Shown: positions 45,198 to 55,304, counted from the stretch's first letter. The stretch is DNA of 64,000 nucleotides from an uncultured Clostridium sp. (GCA_945915475.1 CAMEFI010000001.1:112727-176726); one strand, 5' to 3'. The notes: generated by a model from the letters alone, not told the origin. Program-made: numbers and translations.

Positions 45198-47246
45198 CTA
45201 TTCCGTTACTTCTTCCTCTGTCTGAGCTGTCTGAGCCTTAAACTGATTAGCTGCGTCCACAATAGATTCTCTGACATCCTCTGACAAATCCTTAGATGCC
45301 TCTAACTGACTGATTATATCAGAATGATTCAATGCAAAATCCTTTAACAGCTCCAGACGAAACTGCTTAATCTTATCTTCCGGTATATCACTGAATATAT
45401 GTGCATTGGCCGCAACTAACGTAATAACCTGCTCTGCCATAGAAAATGGACGTCCCAAAGGTTGCTTTAACAATTCCATCAACGCACGTCCGTGGGCAAG
45501 CTGTTTCTTGGTTCCTTCATCCAAATCGGAAGAAAACTGTGTAAATACTTCCATTTCACGATACTGTGCTAAATCAATACGGATACTCCCGGCTGCTTTC
45601 TTCATTGCCTTCGTCTGTGCCGCACCACCTACACGGGATACAGAAAGACCAACATTGACTGCGGGACGCTGACCTGCATTGAACAGCTCTGACTCTAAGT
45701 ATATCTGACCATCTGTAATGGAAATGACATTGGTTGGAATATATGCAGATACATCTCCTGCCTGCGTCTCAATGATCGGTAACGCCGTGATGGATCCACC
45801 ACCGGCTTCCGGTGTAATTCGGGAAGAACGCTCTAATAATCTGGAATGCAAATAGAATACATCTCCAGGATAAGCCTCACGTCCCGGAGAACGCTCCAGC
45901 AAAAGGGAAATCGCACGGTACGCAACTGCATGTTTTGACAAATCATCATAGACAATCAACACATCTTTTCCCTGATACATAAAATATTCAGCCAATGCAG
46001 TTCCGGAATATGGTGCAACATACTGAAGCGGTGCCGGATCGGATGCCGTTGCCGCCACAATAATGGTATACTCTAATGCATTATTTTTCTTTAAGGTATT
46101 CACAAGCTTTGCAATCGTAGACGCTTTCTGACCAATTGCGACATAGACACAGATAACATCCTTACCCTTCTGATTCAAAATGGTATCCATGGCAATGGAT
46201 GTCTTACCTGTCTGACGGTCACCAATGATTAACTCTCTTTGTCCACGACCAATCGGGAACATGGAATCAATGGAAAGAATACCGGTCTCCATAGGAACCG
46301 TTACAGATTTACGATCTACAATACTTGGTGCCGGATTCTCAATTGGACGATATCCGTCTGCCTCAATATCTCCTTCACCATCTATCGGAGCTCCTAATGC
46401 ATCTACAATTCTTCCTTTAAAAGCCTCGCCAACCGGAATACCTGCCATTTTGCCGGTACGGGCTACACGGCTTCCTTCATGTATCTCTGTATCCCGACCA
46501 AATAAGATAACACCAATCTCATCCCGGCGCACATCCTGCACCATACCTTTCACACCACAGTCAAAGATTACAATCTCACCATAGCATGCATGGTCGATTC
46601 CATCTACATTGACAATACCATCACCAACCCAATTGACAATACCAATCTCTTTGTCCTTTGCTTCCAGTTCAAAGTCTTCAATGCTGCTTCTTAAGATAGA
46701 AATAATATTCTCTTCACTGACCGTAGCACCAGCGGAAGATACTGCCCCAGCCATTTTATTCTTTAACTGGTTAATCCTTCCCTGCTCACTCCAGTCATAT
46801 TCTTTCGTTTCTACACGAAGAATGAAACCGCTCTTCAAGGACTTATCCTCTTTCATTTCAATCTCCATGTTGTCTGTCCCGAATTCTTTATTCAGGAACT
46901 TGCGGATACCTGCAAGCTGTTCCTCATTTGGAGCAGTCACATAAGTAAGTTCTGCCTTCGTCTCTTCCTCTTCCGGTTTCTGCTCGATGCTTTCATATGC
47001 CTTTACAACTTCGTCATATAATGCAAAATCGTTATTATCACATAATACTTTGAGGAAATTACGAATCTCCTTGGGAAATACACGATCGATAACCAGGTGC
47101 TTCTTCTCGATTGCCACTGTAGGATTCTCAAAATCCACTCTCACCTGCGGCACCGCCTCAAGAATCTCCTTCACTTGCGTAAGCATTTCCTTTGGAATAT
47201 CTGTTTTGCGCAAATCTGACGCATAATTTAATGCTTCCTGAGTCAC
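45198..47246 (-). CDS. atpHA: ATP synthase delta-alpha fusion protein
   Basis: 682 residues in one uninterrupted frame. Residues about 1-175 match subunit delta: FPKEIRNFLKVLCDNNDFALYDEVVKAYE and, at its end, SLKSGFILRVETKEYDWSEQGRI. After a linker (about 170-185) residues 186-682 are a full alpha subunit: SEENIISILRSSIEDF, Walker A GDRQTGKTSIA, VYVAIGQKASTIAKLV, and the ERSPGREAYPGDVFYLHSRLLERS stretch. Separate subunits are about 180 and 500 residues, so nothing is lost. The start is a GTG sharing its G with the atpF stop (TAGTG). No independent alpha start with a ribosome site is evident at the junction. Confidence 0.93.
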   Translation of the reverse strand: MTQEALNYASDLRKTDIPKEMLTQVKEILEAVPQVRVDFENPTVAIEKKHLVIDRVFPKEIRNFLKVLCDNNDFALYDEVVKAYESIEQKPEEEETKAELTYVTAPNEEQLAGIRKFLNKEFGTDNMEIEMKEDKSLKSGFILRVETKEYDWSEQGRINQLKNKMAGAVSSAGATVSEENIISILRSSIEDFELEAKDKEIGIVNWVGDGIVNVDGIDHACYGEIVIFDCGVKGMVQDVRRDEIGVILFGRDTEIHEGSRVARTGKMAGIPVGEAFKGRIVDALGAPIDGEGDIEADGYRPIENPAPSIVDRKSVTVPMETGILSIDSMFPIGRGQRELIIGDRQTGKTSIAMDTILNQKGKDVICVYVAIGQKASTIAKLVNTLKKNNALEYTIIVAATASDPAPLQYVAPYSGTALAEYFMYQGKDVLIVYDDLSKHAVAYRAISLLLERSPGREAYPGDVFYLHSRLLERSSRITPEAGGGSITALPIIETQAGDVSAYIPTNVISITDGQIYLESELFNAGQRPAVNVGLSVSRVGGAAQTKAMKKAAGSIRIDLAQYREMEVFTQFSSDLDEGTKKQLAHGRALMELLKQPLGRPFSMAEQVITLVAANAHIFSDIPEDKIKQFRLELLKDFALNHSDIISQLEASKDLSEDVRESIVDAANQFKAQTAQTEEEVTE

Positions 47247-47731
47247 TATTCTTCACCTGCTTTATCTAAAAATTCGTTGTAGAGAGAACTGTCAATATCT
47301 GCTCCACTTTGTTTACCTACTACCTTTGTTGCTGCATTTACTACCATGTCAGCAATCTCTTTCTCTGCATCTTTCATAATCTGTGCTTTTTGATGTTGTG
47401 CCTGGGCTGTTGCATCTTCCTTAATCTGTCTTGCCTTCTTCTCCGCATCTGCAACAATCTTCTGATATTGTACATCAGCATCCTTTCTGGCTGCCTGTAA
47501 AGTCTTCTTCTTCTCTTCCTCAATTCCTGCAAGAGAATCTGTATACTGCGCTTTCAAACCTTCTGCCTCTGCCTGTCTCGCTGCAGCTTCACCAAATTGT
47601 TTATCTGCCTCTTCCTGACGGGCCTCAATGATCTTTTGAACAGGTTTGAACAGGAAAATCTTCAAAGCTACAAGAAGTACCAGGAGGTTCACAACGGTTA
47701 AAATTAAATTTGCCGGATCTACACTAAGCAT
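47246..47731 (-). CDS. atpF: ATP synthase Fo b subunit
   Basis: 161 residues: membrane helix (ILTVVNLLVLLVALKIFLFKPV, about 8-30) then a long Ala/Glu/Lys-rich coiled coil forming the peripheral stalk. The stop overlaps the GTG of the delta-alpha gene. Its C-terminus would contact the delta part of the fusion. Confidence 0.93.
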   Translation of the reverse strand: MLSVDPANLILTVVNLLVLLVALKIFLFKPVQKIIEARQEEADKQFGEAAARQAEAEGLKAQYTDSLAGIEEEKKKTLQAARKDADVQYQKIVADAEKKARQIKEDATAQAQHQKAQIMKDAEKEIADMVVNAATKVVGKQSGADIDSSLYNEFLDKAGEE

Positions 47732-47753
47732 GTTACCCTACCTGCCTTCCTCA

Positions 47754-47978
47754 TTATTTTAACATTACGATAACCATCAAAGCGATAACAAAACCATAAA
47801 TAGCGGTTGCCTCTGCAAGGGCACAACCAAGAATCAATGTGTTACGAATCTTACTCTCTGCCTCCGGCTGTCTTGCAACTGCCTCAGTTGCCTTACCAGT
47901 TGCAATACCGATACCAATACCTGCTCCAAGTGCTCCTAATACTGCGATACCTGCTCCAATTGCGATTAAAGTATTCAT
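47754..47978 (-). CDS. atpE: ATP synthase Fo c subunit (proton type)
   Basis: 74 residues, two helices with the polar loop ARQPE. The ion-binding Glu is in [11 protein letters not shown]. The Gln that marks Na+-type rings in helix 1 is replaced by Ile ([10 protein letters not shown]) and the Ser after the Glu is Ala, so proton coupling is expected. AGGAG precedes the ATG. Confidence 0.94.
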   Translation of the reverse strand: MNTLIAIGAGIAVLGALGAGIGIGIATGKATEAVARQPEAESKIRNTLILGCALAEATAIYGFVIALMVIVMLK

Positions 47979-48057
47979 AATAAAATCTCCTTTTCTTTCT
48001 TATAAATTTTTGTCAATTGCCTATTTTTTAATTCCATAAAATGATTCATACATTCGA

Positions 48058-48744
48058 TTACTCAATCTCCTCACCAATGTAGAGAGAAGTCAAGAATACG
48101 AATACATATGCCTGAAGTAATCCGTCAAAAATATCAAAATACAGACTAAATACAGTCGGTAAAAATACCGGAACCACCATCTTGATCAGTTCCATAATAA
48201 CGAATGAACCCAACACATTACCAAAAAGTCGCATACATAATGATAATGGTCTGGTAAACACTTCAAGGATATTAATTGGGGTTACAATTGCGATTGGCTC
48301 CGTAAACTTATGTAACCATTTCCTGACACCCAGATAATAGATACCTGCAGCCTCTACTAAAACAATACTCATTACTGCCAAAGCAATTGTTACGTTCAAG
48401 TCCTTCGTTGGGGATTTGAAGCCAAATAAACCGATAATATTGGAAATACCTATGTACATTAACACAGTTGTCAGATACGGAACAAAGGCTTTTCCTTTCT
48501 CTCCTATCATACCTTCCACGATGCCGGTTAATTTGGTAACAATCAGTTCTGCTACTGCCTGACGTTTACTTATGTGATCGATTCTCATGTTTCTTGTAAG
48601 GAAAATCGAAAGTAAAATCAGAACTGCCATGATAATCCATGTAACAACAACCGACTCTTTGATCTCTAAGCCGCCAAATATCGGAATCGTAAATATGGTC
48701 TTACATTCCAGCTCTTCCATCAGGTTTTTTGCTAATTCTTCCAA
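48058..48744 (-). CDS. atpB: ATP synthase Fo a subunit
   Basis: 228 residues with five to six membrane helices. The essential Arg is in SLCMRLFGNVLGSFVIM (about residue 173). It is the first gene of the operon a-c-b-(delta-alpha)-gamma-beta-epsilon; no atpI/atpZ gene precedes it. Confidence 0.93.
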   Translation of the reverse strand: MEELAKNLMEELECKTIFTIPIFGGLEIKESVVVTWIIMAVLILLSIFLTRNMRIDHISKRQAVAELIVTKLTGIVEGMIGEKGKAFVPYLTTVLMYIGISNIIGLFGFKSPTKDLNVTIALAVMSIVLVEAAGIYYLGVRKWLHKFTEPIAIVTPINILEVFTRPLSLCMRLFGNVLGSFVIMELIKMVVPVFLPTVFSLYFDIFDGLLQAYVFVFLTSLYIGEEIE

Positions 48745-48793
48745 AAAACCATCTCCTTATCCTTTACTTTGTTTCTCTCAAAGTTTATAATAC

Positions 48794-48810
48794 TTTACAC
48801 AAAATGTAAA
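48794..48810. promoter_or_regulatory. Inverted repeat between atp operon and divergent LysR gene
   Basis: TTTACA-CAAAA-TGTAAA. It lies in the short divergent gap (116 bases) and overlaps any promoter for the atp operon, whose minus-strand TATTATAA lies immediately beside it. A LysR or other dimer could bind here. Confidence 0.45.
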
Positions 48811-48860
48811 ATATATATTTGAAATGTTTGCTATATCATTTTGACATGGAGGAAAAAATA

Positions 48861-49766
48861 ATGGACATTACATATGATTATTATCGCATATTCTACTTTG
48901 TTGCCAAATACAAGAGTTTTACAAGAGCAGCTTCGGTGCTAATGAATAACCAGCCAAATATCAGCCGCTCTATGAATAATCTGGAGAAACAATTAGGATG
49001 CACTCTCTTTTTGCGTTCCAATCGGGGAATCACATTAACACCGGAAGGAAAGAAATTATATAACCATGTATCTGTCGCCTACAAACAGCTTGAAGCTGCG
49101 GAATTAGAACTATCCGGCTCTAATACATTAGAAAGCGGTAACGTTACGATCAGTGCAAGTGAAACTGCTTTGCACGGCATCCTGCTGGATGTATTAAGAG
49201 ACTATCACAATGCTTATCCCAACATCCATATACACATTCTAAGTCACACCACTCCGGAAGCAATCCAGACTGTCCGAAGCGGGCTTGCAGACTTTTGCGT
49301 TGTTACCACACCAACCAAGATTAACCGACCATTTAAGGAGACAAAACTAATGGAATTTCATGAAGTGTTGGTAGGCAGCCGTAAATACGAAGAGCTTTCC
49401 AAACGGAAAATGCGCTTAGAAGACCTGCAGCACTATCCTATGGTTTGCCTTGGACGTAATTCCATGACCTACAACTACTTCTCCGAACAATTTCTAAAGC
49501 ATAAACTGGTGTTAGACCCTGAAGTAGAAGTAGCAACCTCCGAGCAGCTAATTCCTATTATTACCCATGACTTAGGAATTGGTTTCATTCCCGACTTTCT
49601 TTCCAAGGAACCATTAAAGAAAGGAACCATCATTGAAATACCACTCCGTGAGAAGCTCCCTGCCCGCCACATCTGCCTTGTTGAAGACTCCGGTCATGCC
49701 TTAAGTATCGCAGCCACCAAGCTCAAACACATGTTAGTAGCTGCCCATTCTTTAGAAAAACTCTAG
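48861..49766 (+). CDS. LysR-family transcriptional regulator
   Basis: About 301 residues from the ATG at 48861 (GGAGG ahead; the upstream in-frame ATG has none). The helix-turn-helix is at about 5-62 (YYRIFYFVAKYKSFTRAASVLMNNQPNISRSMNNLEKQLG) and the effector domain at about 90-295 (GNVTISASETALHGILLDVLRDYHNAYPNIHIHI). The target is unknown; divergent placement makes the atp operon or itself possible targets. Confidence 0.9.
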   Translation: MDITYDYYRIFYFVAKYKSFTRAASVLMNNQPNISRSMNNLEKQLGCTLFLRSNRGITLTPEGKKLYNHVSVAYKQLEAAELELSGSNTLESGNVTISASETALHGILLDVLRDYHNAYPNIHIHILSHTTPEAIQTVRSGLADFCVVTTPTKINRPFKETKLMEFHEVLVGSRKYEELSKRKMRLEDLQHYPMVCLGRNSMTYNYFSEQFLKHKLVLDPEVEVATSEQLIPIITHDLGIGFIPDFLSKEPLKKGTIIEIPLREKLPARHICLVEDSGHALSIAATKLKHMLVAAHSLEKL

Positions 49767-49772
49767 ACAAAT

Positions 49773-49818
49773 GAAAAACCAGGCATCGTACTTCTATGCG
49801 ACCACCTGGTTTTTCCCA
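49773..49818. terminator. Bidirectional terminator
   Basis: GAAAAACCAGG and CCTGGTTTTTC pair around a 25-base loop with inner CATCG/TGCG partial pairing. It covers the end of both the LysR and the diguanylate cyclase gene. Confidence 0.8.
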
Positions 49819-50894
49819 TTATTCTTTCCTTTGTATAAGTTTTTATCTGCCTGGTCAATCAAAGAACGGATACTTAACCCATTTTTGTACTCTGAAAGTC
49901 CTAATGTAATGGTTACTTGAAAACCGATATTCTTATAGCTCATTTTGCGGTTTGCAATCTCTTCCCGAATTCTTTCTGCCACCCGTTTTGTAATATCAAG
50001 ATTCCCACGCAACAGAACCAGAATCTCTTCTCCTCCCCAACGGCATACACAATCATTCTCCCGTACATTATCAGAAATAATATTGGCAATTGCAATGAGC
50101 ACTTCATCTCCACAATCATGTCCATAGGTATCATTAATCTTCTTGAAATCGTCTATATCGATCATGATCAGACAAAACGGATTCTCTTCTCCTGCTGCCT
50201 CACTTACGCTTTGATGCAAAGCCTCATTCATACTACGCCGGTTTAATAAATGTGTAAGCGGGTCAAAATGTGCTAACTCCTCTAATTCCAGATTCTCCTG
50301 CTCTAACCGTTTTTGCATATAGCGTATCTCCAATGCAAATAAGATGGAAAACAGGAACAACATACCAAACATAATTACGGTATTGAAATAATAAAAATAA
50401 GTTTTCGCCCATGTTACATCCGAAGCATCCAGAATAGGTGGAACATTGCGACAGATCTTAACAATTACCATATAACATGCCATTACGGCCAGTGATGTCA
50501 ATGCCGGAATCACCACATTCCGGATTGTGCTAATCAATGTGTAGGAAAGATAAAATGCCACCGGTACAAGTGCAATCGTATACAGCATAAAGCCCCAGTC
50601 CCAACCAAGTAAAAGCGAGACCATACTAGAATGCAATAAAATCTCAATCATGGAAGAAACATAAATAAACACATATTGTTTCTTTTTCAGACTTACAAAG
50701 CTATGATAAAAATAAAAAAGTGTAACTGCCAGATTATATATTCCAATCATGGGATATCCACAAATTGCAAACATAATGGTAAAATGTAAATGTACTAAAG
50801 CTACACCAAAACAGATTACCACAAACTTTGTTTCCGGATTAATGGCACGCGTTCCATGTAGAATCTGCCGGATTGTATGATACAACTGATTCAA
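49794..50894 (-). CDS. Membrane-bound diguanylate cyclase
   Basis: About 366 residues. A TTG at 50894 with GGAGG seven bases ahead is a better start than the ATG at 50927. Six to seven membrane helices occupy about 25-195, then a GGDEF domain: FDPLTHLLNRRSMNEAL, IDIDDFKKINDTYGHDCGDE and the active loop RWGGEEILVLL. An inhibitory I-site (REND, five residues before GGEE) is intact, so product feedback is expected. It makes c-di-GMP at the membrane in response to an unknown cue. Confidence 0.9.
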   Translation of the reverse strand: MNQLYHTIRQILHGTRAINPETKFVVICFGVALVHLHFTIMFAICGYPMIGIYNLAVTLFYFYHSFVSLKKKQYVFIYVSSMIEILLHSSMVSLLLGWDWGFMLYTIALVPVAFYLSYTLISTIRNVVIPALTSLAVMACYMVIVKICRNVPPILDASDVTWAKTYFYYFNTVIMFGMLFLFSILFALEIRYMQKRLEQENLELEELAHFDPLTHLLNRRSMNEALHQSVSEAAGEENPFCLIMIDIDDFKKINDTYGHDCGDEVLIAIANIISDNVRENDCVCRWGGEEILVLLRGNLDITKRVAERIREEIANRKMSYKNIGFQVTITLGLSEYKNGLSIRSLIDQADKNLYKGKNNGKNQVVA

Positions 50895-51007
50895 TTCTCT
50901 ACCTCCATCCCGAGGTGTTATCCCCATATAGTATTATGCCATCACCAACAAGCATTTCTCCTATGCATATGACTTATTGTAATGTATTTTACAATTTTTC
51001 ACAAGAC

Positions 51008-51907
51008 CTATTGTTTTTTATTTTTGTGTCCGGATACTGATAAATTACGTGCCGCCAGTTTCAGGAAAAGAAATGCTACGCATAAATTCAATACAACAGA
51101 AATAACAATCCAATAATCAGCAATTCCCAGTAACGTGGAGGATGTTGTCCCCCCATCCATCATAATGCTCCGGATCCCGGTTCCACTTATGGCTCTGAGC
51201 ATAAAATCAATAATTGGGGAATACGGATTCAACATTAGTATAAAGGTAAAAGCTCCCGGGCCATCATAGGTTCCACCATGGGAATATGCTAAAGCAGACT
51301 GCATTGTCACCACTACATAAAATATAACAGTAGTGAGCACAATAATCCCAATACCAATGGCAAGTGTTAATAGGGTTGCAACAACTGATTTCTTCACCAC
51401 GCCAGAACAAAAGATTCCAACACTTCCCACATATATCCCAATATATATCAACATTCCAAATAATCCCAATAATGCCCACCAGCTTATGCCACCTAGCACG
51501 AAAGCAATTGCCATAATAGGAATACTGGTGATTACATACACCATCACAACCGCCATTACAGAACACAGTTTACCGACAGCTATGGCGAAGGGAGACACGG
51601 GGGTAGTTAACATAACATCCAATGTCTGACGTTCTCTCTCCCCGGAGATGGAACCGGATGTAATGATCGGTATGATCAGACTCAGAATTCCACATTCTGT
51701 ACACCCAAGAATCGGAAATAGCCACATAAGCACAGAATAGTTATATCCTCTTGTTGCAACAGACATATTGGTAATGGACAATACAATCAATACAATAATA
51801 GTAAGAAAAACATTTAGCCCCATAATCCCCCAGGACATCCTCATACTTCTTGCTCCCACTACTAATTCTTTCTTCAAAATGGGGTTCACATGTATTTTTT
51901 TATTCAT
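51008..51907 (-). CDS. ABC transporter permease (ABC-2 type)
   Basis: 299 residues with six membrane helices; PIITSGSISGERERQTLDVMLTTPVS (about 85-110) is the typical cytoplasmic loop of the ABC-2/GldF type. It overlaps the ATPase gene by eight bases. Together with the next two genes it forms an export or membrane-remodelling complex of unknown substrate. Confidence 0.86.
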   Translation of the reverse strand: MNKKIHVNPILKKELVVGARSMRMSWGIMGLNVFLTIIVLIVLSITNMSVATRGYNYSVLMWLFPILGCTECGILSLIIPIITSGSISGERERQTLDVMLTTPVSPFAIAVGKLCSVMAVVMVYVITSIPIMAIAFVLGGISWWALLGLFGMLIYIGIYVGSVGIFCSGVVKKSVVATLLTLAIGIGIIVLTTVIFYVVVTMQSALAYSHGGTYDGPGAFTFILMLNPYSPIIDFMLRAISGTGIRSIMMDGGTTSSTLLGIADYWIVISVVLNLCVAFLFLKLAARNLSVSGHKNKKQ

Positions 51908-52853
51908 CGGCTTCCCCTCCTGTTATCTCCAAAAAGAGTGATTCCAAGTCTTCTTTCTCCCGGTAAAACTGGCTTACCAGCACCTGATGTTCCAATAAAT
52001 ATTTCAAAAGTCTTGCAGCTTCATACTCATCTCCCATAAATCCAATGAGTATTTCATCCTCCGTAAATGACACCTTCTCTACAAAAGGATGTTCCTTCAA
52101 TAAGAGATTAAGCCTCTCATTACCGGATTGTCCCTCTTCCCGGTCTGCATAGATAACCCTCATATGAATCAGTTGTTTTCCTTTCGAAGCATCTATGATA
52201 TCTTCCACTTTGCCGCTGGTTACAAGATGCCCATGCTCCATAATCCCAATACTGGTACACATTTCCGATAATTCCGGGAGTATATGGGAACTGATTAAAA
52301 TGGTCTTACCCATACTGCCAAGATTCTTAAGCACTTCTTTCATTTCAAATCTTGCACGGGGGTCCAGACCGGAATTCGGTTCATCCAATACCAACAGGTC
52401 CGGATCATGGATCAATGCCCTTGCCACACACAAACGCTGCTTCATTCCCCTTGAAAGTGTATCTACATACACATCTTTCTTATCAGACAGATTCACCATT
52501 TCCAGTAATCCCTCCGAAATAGCATCCACTTCCTTCCTGCTCATTCCATACATGGAACCATAAAATTCCATATACTCCATTACTTTCAGATTGTCATATA
52601 CACCAAAGAAATCCGGTACATAACCGACTTTCCGTTTCATATTGTCCGGCTGTTTCACGGCATCCACACCATCCACTAAAACCGAACCACTGGTTGCCTT
52701 CAGCAATCCACATATAATCCGCATCGTTGTGGTCTTCCCTGCACCATTGGGTCCTACAAATCCATAAATCTCTCCCTTATCAATGTGAAGGCTTAAATGA
52801 TCTACTGCCAGAAATTTACCATATTGCTTCGTTAAATTCTCAATTGTCAGCAT
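51900..52853 (-). CDS. ABC transporter ATP-binding protein
   Basis: 317 residues. Walker A GPNGAGKTTTM (about 34), Q-loop GYVPDFFGVYDNL, signature LSRGMKQRLCVARAL, Walker B LLVLDEPNSGLD and the switch His in SSHILPELSE are complete. The extra C-terminal 90 residues are typical of GldA/CcmA-like exporters. It overlaps the ectodomain gene at the single base of ATG/TAA. Confidence 0.93.
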   Translation of the reverse strand: MLTIENLTKQYGKFLAVDHLSLHIDKGEIYGFVGPNGAGKTTTMRIICGLLKATSGSVLVDGVDAVKQPDNMKRKVGYVPDFFGVYDNLKVMEYMEFYGSMYGMSRKEVDAISEGLLEMVNLSDKKDVYVDTLSRGMKQRLCVARALIHDPDLLVLDEPNSGLDPRARFEMKEVLKNLGSMGKTILISSHILPELSEMCTSIGIMEHGHLVTSGKVEDIIDASKGKQLIHMRVIYADREEGQSGNERLNLLLKEHPFVEKVSFTEDEILIGFMGDEYEAARLLKYLLEHQVLVSQFYREKEDLESLFLEITGGEADE

Positions 52854-55279
52854 TATTCATCCCCCCTTGCACATATTCTTGGCACATATCCCTGAGTGCC
52901 ATCCTGACTACTATCATATTCAAATCGCAATTTCAGCGTATTATCTACAACATATCTGCAAAAATCACTGCCACTTAAGCGATTGGAATCTACAAAAATC
53001 TCATCATAGTCTTTCGTCGCCGGATTATAGGCATAGACGGTTGCGTAATCTTTATCCTCCGACTTCTCCTGCCCTGGGACAATCTGTAATTCCGTAATGC
53101 CCGGATAACCGGCAAATGAATAGGTTACTTCCGCACTATCCCCATACAGCATACCATCATACATGTCAAAATAGTTTCCATTCATATCTGTTATCATCGG
53201 TATGATGCTGCTGTAATATACTCCTGACACATCTGCATACTCTGCTTCAAACGTCTGATAGACCACCCCTACTCCGGAAGACTTCACCTTTGTATTCACC
53301 ACATAATCCTCCGGCGCATAATGATCGATCATTGCCCAGATCATTCCCCGTCCATATTGGGACACCTTCATAAAATAATTCTCCATCATGGAATCAATCT
53401 GGCTGTAAAGATTCCCCTTCTGATTCTGACTGGCTCCTTTATACATCTCGTCAAAGGTTCCATAACCCTCGGATGTAACCAGCCGGTCCGGATCAATGGT
53501 CACAGTCTCCCCTGCCTTAACATCCCCTGCAACATAGATGTGATTCTCAAAGGTCACCACTACTTCTTCGAGATCATAACGGGTATTATTGGTAACCGAG
53601 CCTGTAAAACCGGTTGTTGTACATTCCAAATCATAAGTCAGCTTTCCCATTGTATTCTCACCGGAACGGACCGCTGTAAATGTATTGCTATGAAATATTT
53701 CTTCATTATGAAATGTCAGGTTCTTACCTTTGTCACTATCCTTAATAAGGTAATCATAGGTGCCATTTTTAATATGTCTTGTACCAAATAATCCATAAGA
53801 ATAAGAATCCGTATCATAAGCTACTGAGGAAAAGGAAGGATTCAACTGTATCGTATAATCCATCACTTTCGGGAATGTAATATATGTATATGCACGTTCC
53901 GTCTGTTGCCCGTCAGATAAAGAAATAAGAGAGACCGTATCCACAATGGGAACATTCACTCTATAAAGAAATCCGGTGCCATATATGATACCTGTAAACG
54001 CGACGGCAACCGCAGGAATGGCAATCCATATCTTTTCCCTTTGTTTCACCAGCTTTAACACCAGATACAATACCGGACCCACAATAATAACATAGAGTGA
54101 CAAAATGATTCCATAAAGCCATCTGCTTGGTTTTTTCCCATCATCCGTAAGCCTGGCAATACTATAACAACTGTAAGCTGCCCCACCATCATAAGTATTA
54201 CCATTCATAATATCAACTGTTTTCGTGGATTTGGTCTTCTGTAAAAGACCGGATGCCAGTGCCGCATTCTCCTCATATCCCGCTATAGGCTGCGTACTCA
54301 GGCTAAAAGAAAGTACTGCAAGGATGCCGTCTCCTGTCTTTTTATAAAATGCAGTATTTCCCGGGAAAAGCATATTCAAGGGTTGTCCTCCTTCCAGGGT
54401 AAATTCCACACAATCCACATCCTCAATGGTAATCACTTCTCCGTCCTTATATTCTTTCAGATTCTGCCTGTTAATCTTTTTAAAGGTTCCGGATACAAAA
54501 TCATCCCCAAACCCCCGGATTACCTTCTGATAACTGTCACCTGTTCCAAGGATCAGAACACCACCTTTGTTCACCCACTCTTTCAGTGCAGCACATTGAG
54601 CCTCCGACAGTTGTGCCGTATCATAATTATCAATCACAATATAACTGAACAACGAAAGCACATTACTATCCTCCGGCATGATATCCGTTGTCAGTTCCAT
54701 AATACCGGTTATTCCCTCATACCCATCTAACCATAAAGAAAGATTATCAAAATAACGCAATGCACTGTAATAATCACTCAGAATTCCAATTTTGAGAGTA
54801 TTTCCGCAATCAGAAAGCGAAAACTTGTCCTTTTCACTATAGATCACTTTGCCCTCAGCATTGATGATCTGAACCAGATAGGTACCTATATATCCTGCCG
54901 TTGACAGTACCACCGAAATCTCTTTCTGCTCCCCGGCCGATAATGTCACATCCTTCCCCTGTGCAACCACTATCTGACTGGTATCACCAGAATATGGTAT
55001 TATCCGGACTTCCCCCTCAAAGTCCTTTTCTGACTCAAGGGCAATCTTTATCTGCAGCGGTCTTCCATACACACCATATCCATTCATTCCCAATTCTGTC
55101 TGTACCGAAAACGCAGAATTTGCCTTCATAATCTGTTTCTTCAGCCTTCCCGATGCATTTGTTCCGGAACCAAAATCTTTCGTTGTTGCAACCGCAGCAT
55201 TCACATTCTGCTTTCCTGATACCAATAGCCCTGTTATCATGCAGATCACGAATGCGATTATCCTCCAATATCGTTTCAT
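52853..55279 (-). CDS. Secreted/membrane ectodomain protein of the ABC operon
   Basis: 808 residues. A signal peptide (about 1-29) precedes an extracytoplasmic region (about 30-385) containing a glutamine amidotransferase-like fold segment (ILGTGDSYQKVIRG...). Two membrane helices (about 388-445) split it from a second outside domain (about 450-808). The layout resembles GldG/DUF4350-type partners of ABC-2 exporters, though much longer. Its promoter appears to combine a -35 from the adjacent repeat element with a local -10 (55305-55333). GGGAG precedes the ATG. Confidence 0.75.
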   Translation of the reverse strand: MKRYWRIIAFVICMITGLLVSGKQNVNAAVATTKDFGSGTNASGRLKKQIMKANSAFSVQTELGMNGYGVYGRPLQIKIALESEKDFEGEVRIIPYSGDTSQIVVAQGKDVTLSAGEQKEISVVLSTAGYIGTYLVQIINAEGKVIYSEKDKFSLSDCGNTLKIGILSDYYSALRYFDNLSLWLDGYEGITGIMELTTDIMPEDSNVLSLFSYIVIDNYDTAQLSEAQCAALKEWVNKGGVLILGTGDSYQKVIRGFGDDFVSGTFKKINRQNLKEYKDGEVITIEDVDCVEFTLEGGQPLNMLFPGNTAFYKKTGDGILAVLSFSLSTQPIAGYEENAALASGLLQKTKSTKTVDIMNGNTYDGGAAYSCYSIARLTDDGKKPSRWLYGIILSLYVIIVGPVLYLVLKLVKQREKIWIAIPAVAVAFTGIIYGTGFLYRVNVPIVDTVSLISLSDGQQTERAYTYITFPKVMDYTIQLNPSFSSVAYDTDSYSYGLFGTRHIKNGTYDYLIKDSDKGKNLTFHNEEIFHSNTFTAVRSGENTMGKLTYDLECTTTGFTGSVTNNTRYDLEEVVVTFENHIYVAGDVKAGETVTIDPDRLVTSEGYGTFDEMYKGASQNQKGNLYSQIDSMMENYFMKVSQYGRGMIWAMIDHYAPEDYVVNTKVKSSGVGVVYQTFEAEYADVSGVYYSSIIPMITDMNGNYFDMYDGMLYGDSAEVTYSFAGYPGITELQIVPGQEKSEDKDYATVYAYNPATKDYDEIFVDSNRLSGSDFCRYVVDNTLKLRFEYDSSQDGTQGYVPRICARGDE

Positions 55280-55304
55280 GAATCTATCTCCCTTCTTCTC
55301 TCAT

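Noticed and set aside
45198..47246. Delta-alpha fusion as an artefact of ORF calling across a stop
   Set aside because: The reading frame is continuous through the junction and the linker is in frame with both conserved domains; kept as a real fusion unless resequencing disagrees.
47754..47978. Na+-coupled c-ring
   Set aside because: The Gln and Ser ligands of Na+-binding rings are Ile and Ala here.
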